Both the position numbers and the translations under genes were made by a program. From NIOZ-UU13 sp049287505 (GTDB lineage: Bacteria; Planctomycetota; Phycisphaerae; Sedimentisphaerales; Anaerobacaceae): a stretch of DNA of 24,189 nucleotides. Within the stretch, counting starts at the first letter, position 1, and every line of letters begins with the position of its first letter. Below, piece by piece: positions 16,289 to 21,200 of this stretch. Location: positions 1 through 24,189 of the forward strand of contig JBAQFY010000131.1 in the NCBI GenBank assembly GCA_049287505.1, in the 5' to 3' direction. The notes beneath the pieces were generated by a model. It saw only the letters and a program-made list of their open reading frames with translations, had not been told where the DNA came from and ran no database searches.

Positions 16289-17254
16289 TTAGATTTTACG
16301 CTTTTCGTTATCAATAATTAGCTGCAACATTTCGGACAGGCTTGTTTTGGGTTCCCAGCCGATAGCTTTTTTGATTCGCTCCAGGCTTGGCACTCGCCGC
16401 ATCATATCCTCAATAGGTCTTCCGTAAGCAACTTCATAGGGCACAAATTGCTTTTTGCTTTTGCTGCCTGTCATTTTGATAATTTTGTCGGCCAGGTCTT
16501 CAATGGCAATTTCTTCACTCGAACCGATATTATATACTTTACCTGCTGCCTGCTCGCGAATCATCAGGCTGATAATCGCTTCTACGAGGTCGGCCACATA
16601 ACAAAAACATCTCGTTTGCTTGCCCGTCCCATATATCAGGACCGGCTCATTCCTCAAGGCACTTTGAACAAACCGCGGCACGACCATGCCGTACCGGCCT
16701 GTTTGCCTCGTCCCGATTGTATTAAAGAACCTGCCGATTACCACGCCTAATCCATATTGTTGGTAAAAAGCCAGACCTAAAAATTCGTCTATCGCCTTAC
16801 TGCAGGCATACGACCACCTCGATAGACCCGTGCTGCCGAGCACAATATCATCATCTTCACGAAATGGAACCGCCTCACTTTTACCATAGACTTCGCTGCT
16901 TGAAGCTATGAGGATTTTTTTGCCGAATTTGTTGGCTATATTCAGCACTATTTCAGTGCCGCCGATATTGGTTTCTATCGTATGCACCGGGTCCTCAGCT
17001 ATCAGCCTGACACCCACGGCCGCAGCCAGATGAAAGACCGCCTCGCTCTGCTCGACAAGAGGCTCTATCAGTTCAGCCTTACGGATGTCACCTTCAACGA
17101 ACTCAAAGCCGGGATGCTCTTTGAAACTTTCGATATTTTCCAAACTGCCGGTGCTGAGGTTGTCGATAACGAGCACCTTATTACCATCTTTGAGCAGCCG
17201 CTCCGCCAGATGAGAGCCGATAAAACCTGCCCCGCCCGTAATCAATACTGTCAT
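16289..17254 (-). CDS. NAD-dependent epimerase/dehydratase (extended SDR, NDP-sugar)
   Basis: A 321-residue extended SDR acting on a nucleotide sugar. It starts MTVLITGGAGFIGSHLAERL with the Gly motif GGAGFIG at 7-13; VIDNLSTGSLENI binds the NAD ribose. The active site is Ser118-120 (ASSSEVYGK) with Tyr149-x3-Lys153 (SYACSK). Later segments GRFFNTIGTRQTGRYGMVVP and YGTGKQTRCFCYVADLV are typical of UDP-glucuronate decarboxylase and UDP-glucose 4-epimerase-like enzymes. The exact reaction (4-epimerisation or decarboxylation to UDP-xylose) cannot be decided. GGAG lies 6 nt before the ATG. It heads the sugar locus, next to gmd and fcl, and is separated from the upstream genes by a repeat island of about 730 bp. 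Confidence 0.85.
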   Translation of the reverse strand: MTVLITGGAGFIGSHLAERLLKDGNKVLVIDNLSTGSLENIESFKEHPGFEFVEGDIRKAELIEPLVEQSEAVFHLAAAVGVRLIAEDPVHTIETNIGGTEIVLNIANKFGKKILIASSSEVYGKSEAVPFREDDDIVLGSTGLSRWSYACSKAIDEFLGLAFYQQYGLGVVIGRFFNTIGTRQTGRYGMVVPRFVQSALRNEPVLIYGTGKQTRCFCYVADLVEAIISLMIREQAAGKVYNIGSSEEIAIEDLADKIIKMTGSKSKKQFVPYEVAYGRPIEDMMRRVPSLERIKKAIGWEPKTSLSEMLQLIIDNEKRKI

Positions 17255-17297
17255 ATACGCTCCATGGAAAAACTTTCTATCTGCCTCATACTAAGGC

Positions 17298-17379
17298 ATC
17301 AGGTTATCAGTATATCAGGTAGTGGACATCAGGTTATCAGGAAATCAGGAAGCAAGTTATCAGTATATCAGGGTATCAG
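17298..17379 (+). repeat. Degenerate octamer array ATCAGGTT
   Basis: Eight-base units beginning ATCAG (ATCAGGTT, ATCAGTAT, ATCAGGTA, ATCAGGAA and others) follow each other, with two short interruptions (GTGGAC and GCAAGTT). It lies upstream of the SDR gene start at 17254. Confidence 0.8.
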
Positions 17380-17405
17380 TCCGCAGGACACCTTACGGTG
17401 GAAAA
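17380..17405 (+). repeat. Palindromic element between two opposed octamer arrays
   Basis: TCCGCAGGACACCTTACGG plus GTGGAAAA is 23/26 identical to the fcl C-terminal element at 14259-14284 read on the other strand. It sits at the centre of the opposed octamer arrays. Confidence 0.72.
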
Positions 17406-17416
17406 GACAAATTCAT

Positions 17417-17478
17417 CCTGATAACCTGGTACTCTGATAGCCACTATCTGGTAACCTGATGGCCTGATAGCCTGAATA
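17417..17478 (-). repeat. Degenerate octamer array CCTGATAR (opposite orientation)
   Basis: Units such as CCTGATAA, CCTGGTAC, TCTGATAG, CCTGATGG and CCTGATAG are the reverse complement of the ATCAGGTT units at 17298-17379. Together the two arrays form a loose inverted repeat of about 180 bp with a hairpin in the centre. Confidence 0.75.
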
Positions 17479-17486
17479 AATGGATA

Positions 17487-17501
17487 TCCGCCAGAGGCGG
17501 A
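17487..17501. repeat. Short palindrome TCCGCC-AGA-GGCGGA
   Basis: A perfect 6-bp stem with a 3-nt loop inside the gene-free stretch 17255-17988. It is a separate sequence type from the neighbouring palindromes. Confidence 0.65.
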
Positions 17502-17603
17502 CTTCTTACAGGCGTATCGTAAATCCGCTGTCTTTTGGCGAAATCAATTTGTTTAGACTCCGTCCCCGTAGGCTGCGCATACAATTAAATACAGCCCATA
17601 CAG

Positions 17604-17627
17604 ACCCCCGCCAGATACAAACGGTGG
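17604..17627 (+). repeat. Copy of the ACCCCCGCCAGATACAA element
   Basis: ACCCCCGCCAGATACAA at 17604-17620 is identical over 17 bases to the minus-strand sequence at the folE/PTPS junction (20596-20580). Here the right arm is degenerate (CGGTGG in place of GCGGGGG). Confidence 0.7.
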
Positions 17628-17655
17628 CAAGCCCAAGACTACAGACGCCAGACCG

Positions 17656-17691
17656 AACCCCGCCCCTCAAAGTGAAAAGAGTGGCGGGGTT
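17656..17691. repeat. GC-rich palindrome AACCCCGCC / GGCGGGGTT
   Basis: AACCCCGCC (17656-17664) pairs perfectly with GGCGGGGTT (17683-17691) around an 18-nt AG-rich loop. The CCCCGCC core is shared with the palindromes embedded in the PTPS gene. Confidence 0.72.
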
Positions 17692-17728
17692 ACAACATAA
17701 GTATCGGCAAATAAAGAACATAGCTTTA

Positions 17729-17880
17729 GGTTATCGGGTTATTATGTTATCAGGTTATCGGGTTATCAGGTTATCGGGTTATCGGGTTATCAGGTTATCA
17801 GGTTATCGGGTTATCAGGTTATCGGGTTATCAGATTATCAGATTATCGGGTTATCAGGTTATCGGGTTACCAGGTTATTT
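17729..17880 (+). repeat. Tandem octamer array (GGTTATCR)19
   Basis: Nineteen head-to-tail 8-bp units fill exactly 152 bp without any insertion or deletion. Most are GGTTATCG or GGTTATCA; variants are GGTTATTA, TGTTATCA, GATTATCA, GATTATCG, GGTTACCA and GGTTATTT. The last base alternates irregularly between A and G. There are no spacers, so it is not a CRISPR. Read in one frame it would give an 8-residue repeat (GYRVIRLS), but I see no sign of a real gene. It lies about 110 bp past the membrane glycosyltransferase stop. Confidence 0.93.
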
Positions 17881-17956
17881 AGAATATAAGGTTAGCTTTG
17901 TCTTTTCCTGGTATCCTGATTTCCTGATTTACTCTTAGGCGTACCGCTCTGCGTCC

Positions 17957-17998
17957 TCTGTCTTCTGTTATCTGTCTTCTGTTATCTGTTATCTGTCC
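17957..17998 (+). repeat. Tandem heptamer array TCTGTYW (6 units)
   Basis: The units TCTGTCT, TCTGTTA, TCTGTCT, TCTGTTA, TCTGTTA and TCTGTCC follow each other without gaps. The right end overlaps the last codons of the membrane glycosyltransferase gene: its Asp-Arg-stop (GAC AGA TAA on the minus strand) is made of array units. Confidence 0.85.
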
Positions 17999-19578
17999 AA
18001 TATGAAGGACCGGATTAGTTTGAACACCGTCACCCAAAATAGCACTAACAGTGCAAGCCAGAGACACAATAGCGGATAAAACAGCCTCCCCGAAGTATGA
18101 GTATGGGCGGTTTGCGAACCGCCCATACTCTTTGCCTTAAAGGGAAAGAAATTTACACAATAAGCGGTTTTTACCTCCTGCTCGGTGCGATTGAACTTCA
18201 ACAGCGTCGGGTCTTCATTTATTACCTTCGTAGAGCTAAAGTCGCGGTTACCGGTTATGTGTCCGATAATATTTTCAAATCGCTTCCGCAAATGAGACTG
18301 AGACCAGTCCCAAACGTAACCATCAGCAATCACATTATGGTTGGGATTTTGGATGAACTCAAGATTGTAATTGTATGCTACTGACGCCAGTTGTATAACG
18401 CAGCTAATTGATATTAGTAATATGATTAAGATTTTTGCCATAGTTTTCAACGGTCTGCCGAACAAAACCACCGTCGGCAAAACTAAAAACGGCAGTACCG
18501 GCACTTGATATCTGACCGACCAGGCGTAATCGCCGGCCCAGGCGGTGAAAAAACTGTGGAATACAAGATTGCTTACAATAGCGGCTGTAACGGCCAGGGC
18601 CACTACCTTATGACGCCGGTAAAAACCATAGATACAGAATGGAAAGAGTAAAAGAACCGGATTATAGAGGAATATGCTCTTTCCCGGACTGAACAGCATC
18701 GCTGCCAGAGTCGGCAAAGGTGAGCTTTCGAAAAGCCCGTGGCCGCCCAGCGAGGTGTTTGTAGATAGCCCATAGCCGCTTTCAAAAACACTGCCAAACC
18801 GGACATAGTTATACCAACCCAGAAGCACAAGGAAACTGCCGGTTCCGCAAACACCCGCTGCCAGCCATTTGCTTACCCTTCCGGTCCGCATAGTTTTTTC
18901 TGATGTGAACATTTCACCGCCGAGGGCTATTAGGTATATAGGCAGAACCGAGGACACCGATGACGGCCGGAACAAAAGACAAACGCCCAGCACGACGCAA
19001 AATAGCCAAACATAAACGAAACGCCGTTGTTGGTAATACTTAACCATTAACCATAGTGCCAGAACCAGCAGCAGGGTTATCTGTGTCTGTTCCTGTGTAT
19101 TTACCGAGTAATGAAAGTGCATTGTAGCAAAACCCGGTACGGCCGCAGCGATAAGCGATGTCCTCCGGCTGTAACCAAGTGAAAGTATCAGGCGATAGAA
19201 AACCCAGACCGCTGCTGCCCCCATTGCCGGAAAGAGAATTACCGAGGCCAGAAACTGCGCTAACAAATCCGATACTTCGGAGCTGAGCAGTGTAACCTTC
19301 TCCAGGATTAAACCAAGCCCGGCGAAAGGCAGCAAACAGAGCGACTGCCCAAGGCCGGAAACTGCATAGCACTTTCCGTCCACACCGATTGCACAATTGC
19401 GCGTCTGAAAGTCTTCTTCCAGCGAAAGGCTTCCGCTGCGAAGGATTTGCCTGGAAATCGACCAGCGTATCTCCGTGTCGCCTGGGAGGTTGCCGGGACT
19501 TGCCAGACTGTATAAAAAAAATAATGCCGAAAACAGCAATATCCCGCCGGTTGGTTTATGTTCGGTTGTTCGAATCAC
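17989..19578 (-). CDS. Polytopic GT39/ArnT-like glycosyltransferase
   Basis: A 529-residue integral membrane protein with roughly ten to twelve helices. The first loop after helix 1 has SPGNLPGDTEIRWS; Asp34 and Glu36 resemble the acidic residues of lipid-phosphate-dependent glycosyltransferases (GT39, ArnT). A long extramembrane segment of about 90 residues (about 400-490) precedes the final helix. Such enzymes take a sugar from a polyprenyl-phosphate and act on the outer face of the membrane. The start is GTG at 19578; AGAAGG touches it, so the true start is uncertain. In frame at 484-493 (SMGGSQTAHT) lies a perfect 14-bp-stem palindrome, probably inserted. The stop codon is supplied by a heptamer repeat. 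The family assignment rests on topology and the acidic loop only. Confidence 0.68.
   Translation of the reverse strand: MIRTTEHKPTGGILLFSALFFLYSLASPGNLPGDTEIRWSISRQILRSGSLSLEEDFQTRNCAIGVDGKCYAVSGLGQSLCLLPFAGLGLILEKVTLLSSEVSDLLAQFLASVILFPAMGAAAVWVFYRLILSLGYSRRTSLIAAAVPGFATMHFHYSVNTQEQTQITLLLVLALWLMVKYYQQRRFVYVWLFCVVLGVCLLFRPSSVSSVLPIYLIALGGEMFTSEKTMRTGRVSKWLAAGVCGTGSFLVLLGWYNYVRFGSVFESGYGLSTNTSLGGHGLFESSPLPTLAAMLFSPGKSIFLYNPVLLLFPFCIYGFYRRHKVVALAVTAAIVSNLVFHSFFTAWAGDYAWSVRYQVPVLPFLVLPTVVLFGRPLKTMAKILIILLISISCVIQLASVAYNYNLEFIQNPNHNVIADGYVWDWSQSHLRKRFENIIGHITGNRDFSSTKVINEDPTLLKFNRTEQEVKTAYCVNFFPFKAKSMGGSQTAHTHTSGRLFYPLLCLWLALLVLFWVTVFKLIRSFILDR
18099..18130. repeat. Perfect 14-bp-stem palindrome within the membrane glycosyltransferase gene
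   Basis: GAGTATGGGCGGTT (18099-18112) and AACCGCCCATACTC (18117-18130) pair perfectly around TGCG. It lies in the coding sequence, in frame, just before the last membrane helix. Confidence 0.88.
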
Positions 19579-19651
19579 CTTCTATTCAGAATCAAACGTT
19601 GTTGGGAATGAATTAATCCGAAACTCAGTTTCACTTTGTCTCGGAATTACG

Positions 19652-20554
19652 TTATTCGCTCTTACATGGGCCGTAGTACGAGCTGTATGTCTTGTCGGTT
19701 TCCCAAACGGTAACACAATGCAGAGCCGTTTGGCCGAATTTGCCCGCGAGTTTATTCCATGCGAAAACTGCAATATTTTCAACGGTGGGATTGGTTCTGC
19801 TGAAATAGTCAACGTCGGCATTTAGATTCTTATGGTCAATGAGCTTTATCAGCTCATTGTCAACTACCCTTTCAAAATCACTGATGCTGAAAAGCACGCT
19901 TCTAACAGGCGTATGGAAATCATTTTTACTTGCCCCCGCCGGCAACCCCGCCCCTCGGAAGGGCGGGGCAGGCATTTTTATCGTAACCTCAACGATATAG
20001 TTGTGGCCGTGGCCTGTAGGGTTTGCGCATTTTCCGAAAACCTCAAAATTGTGCTCCTCTGAGAAATCATCGTTCCATAGTTTATGCGTTGCCGCAAATT
20101 CGAATTTCTCACTAAAATAAACCATTTCCAAATCTTTCGACTCTATATCTACCTTCCTGAAAGGATTCAGCTTCAGACTCAATTTGCTTAGCCGAGCCGG
20201 CCCGAATTTATCAGCCAACCTGCTCCAGGCTGATTTTAGGAGTTCAGCAACTGCGAAAAAACCGATATGTCTTGCCCGATGAAAATCCTGTTTTATTCGC
20301 TCGGCAAAAACCGGCACCACGAATTCGCGAACGTTCTTGTCAATATCAGCTACATTAACAACAAATCCCGTAGCCGGTTCAACCTCACCAATCACTTCGA
20401 CAGATAATTCTAAGAATATTGACAATCCTTCACCGGCCGGCATAGACACGAATGAATTGAATCCTTCAATTTCTTCTGACAGGCCCCGCCTCTCCGAGGG
20501 GCGGGGCAGGAAAGGATTAATCGAAAACCGTACCTGCCTGGCCAGCTTGTGCAT
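19652..20554 (-). CDS. Tandem-domain 6-pyruvoyl-tetrahydropterin synthase family protein
   Basis: A 300-residue protein, about twice the usual PTPS length. The start is ATG 20554, with AGAAGGG 9 nt upstream; TTG 20560 is the alternative. The N-terminal copy (about 7-130) looks like a PTPS domain (FLELSVEVIGEVEPATGFVV) without zinc ligands. The C-terminal copy (about 143-297) is complete: His157, Cys176, His182 and His184 (KCANPTGHGHNY), LIDHKNLN (Asp240-His241), Glu259 and VWETDKTYSSYY. The Cys-x5-His-Gly-His spacing and sequence resemble animal-type PTPS (making 6-pyruvoyl-tetrahydropterin for biopterin) more than QueD, which has Cys-x3-His-Gly-His. It follows folE, whose product dihydroneopterin triphosphate is its substrate. 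Residues about 16-26 and 194-209 come from two palindromic elements. Confidence 0.88.
   Translation of the reverse strand: MHKLARQVRFSINPFLPRPSERRGLSEEIEGFNSFVSMPAGEGLSIFLELSVEVIGEVEPATGFVVNVADIDKNVREFVVPVFAERIKQDFHRARHIGFFAVAELLKSAWSRLADKFGPARLSKLSLKLNPFRKVDIESKDLEMVYFSEKFEFAATHKLWNDDFSEEHNFEVFGKCANPTGHGHNYIVEVTIKMPAPPFRGAGLPAGASKNDFHTPVRSVLFSISDFERVVDNELIKLIDHKNLNADVDYFSRTNPTVENIAVFAWNKLAGKFGQTALHCVTVWETDKTYSSYYGPCKSE
19946..19968. repeat. GC-rich palindrome embedded in the PTPS C-terminal domain
   Basis: CCCCGCCC (19946-19953) and GGGCGGGG (19961-19968) pair perfectly around CTCGGAA. The segment encodes APPFRGAG (196-203) in frame, with further Gly/Pro/Ala-rich residues beside it, between two strands where the animal enzyme has a loop of about 9 residues. 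Confidence 0.85.
20483..20507. repeat. GC-rich palindrome embedded near the PTPS N-terminus
   Basis: GCCCCGCC (20483-20490) pairs perfectly with GGCGGGGC (20500-20507). On the minus strand it shares the CCTGCCCCGCCC start of the element at 19946-19968. It encodes PRPSERRG (17-24) in frame. Confidence 0.85.
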
Positions 20555-20572
20555 TAACAAAATCCCTTCTGG

Positions 20573-20595
20573 CCCCCGCTTGTATCTGGCGGGGG
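20573..20595. repeat. GC-rich hairpin at the folE/PTPS junction
   Basis: CCCCCGC (20573-20579) and GCGGGGG (20589-20595) pair around a 9-nt loop. On the minus strand it begins one base after the folE stop and ends just before the AGAAGGG ribosome binding site of the PTPS gene, so it could affect PTPS translation. Confidence 0.85.
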
Positions 20596-21177
20596 TTACT
20601 TGTTGCCGTGATGCATCAGGCTCAAGACTTCATTTCGGCTTCTCGGGTCTCTCTTAAATATACCGCGAAGTGCCGATGTTACCATTATCGAGCCGGGCTT
20701 CTTTATGCCCCGAATGGTCATACAGCTATGTGAAGCTTCCAGAACAACTGCGACACCCTGCGGCTTTAAGCTGTTCATTATAAAATCAGCTATCTGGTAC
20801 GTAAGTCTTTCCTGTGTCTGCAGCCGGCGGGCAAAACTGTCCACAATACGCGCTAATTTGCTGACGCCAAGCACTGTTCCCGAAGGCAGGTAAGCAACAT
20901 TAGCTGAACCGATAAACGGCATTAGATGATGCTCGCAGATACTGTAAAATGGTACGTCACGCAGAAGAACGATTTCATCGTAGTTTTCCTTGAAGATGCT
21001 AAGATATTTTTTAGGGTCCTCGTGCATCCCGCCTAAAAGTTCAGAGTACATCCTTGCCACACGTTCCGGTGTCCTTTTTAATCCTTCGCGTTCGGCGTCT
21101 TCACCGACTGCTATAAGTATTTCCTTAACTGCTTTTTCGATTCTTTCGGTTTCTATAGTCTTTTGTTTCTTTGCCAT
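20596..21177 (-). CDS. folE: GTP cyclohydrolase I (type IA)
   Basis: A 193-residue enzyme converting GTP to 7,8-dihydroneopterin triphosphate plus formate, the first step of folate, tetrahydropterin and queuosine synthesis. It has the family's GLKRTPERVARMY (32-44), the zinc-binding ICEHHLMPF (Cys81, His84) and HSCMTIRG (Cys152), plus YLPSGTVLGVSKLARIVD and RLTYQIA. The length matches the bacterial family. It lies 23 bp after pepA and just before the PTPS gene, in one transcription unit. The weak spot is its ribosome binding site: only an A-rich leader is visible before the ATG at 21177. Confidence 0.96.
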   Translation of the reverse strand: MAKKQKTIETERIEKAVKEILIAVGEDAEREGLKRTPERVARMYSELLGGMHEDPKKYLSIFKENYDEIVLLRDVPFYSICEHHLMPFIGSANVAYLPSGTVLGVSKLARIVDSFARRLQTQERLTYQIADFIMNSLKPQGVAVVLEASHSCMTIRGIKKPGSIMVTSALRGIFKRDPRSRNEVLSLMHHGNK

Positions 21178-21200
21178 TTTTTTGACTTTGCTCGTTTGGG

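Noticed and set aside
17506..17721. Small minus-strand ORF of 71 codons in the repeat island
   Set aside because: It is composed of the palindromic elements at 17604 and 17656 and has no domain or ribosome binding site; I cannot support it as a gene or as a gene remnant.
17298..17880. Possible CRISPR array
   Set aside because: The units are 8 bp and follow each other without unique spacers; no cas genes are present.
17480..17938. Open frame of 152 codons with an 8-residue repeat (GYRVIRLS)
   Set aside because: The repeat is only the translation of the octamer DNA array; the rest covers palindromic repeats, with no ribosome binding site and no recognisable domain.
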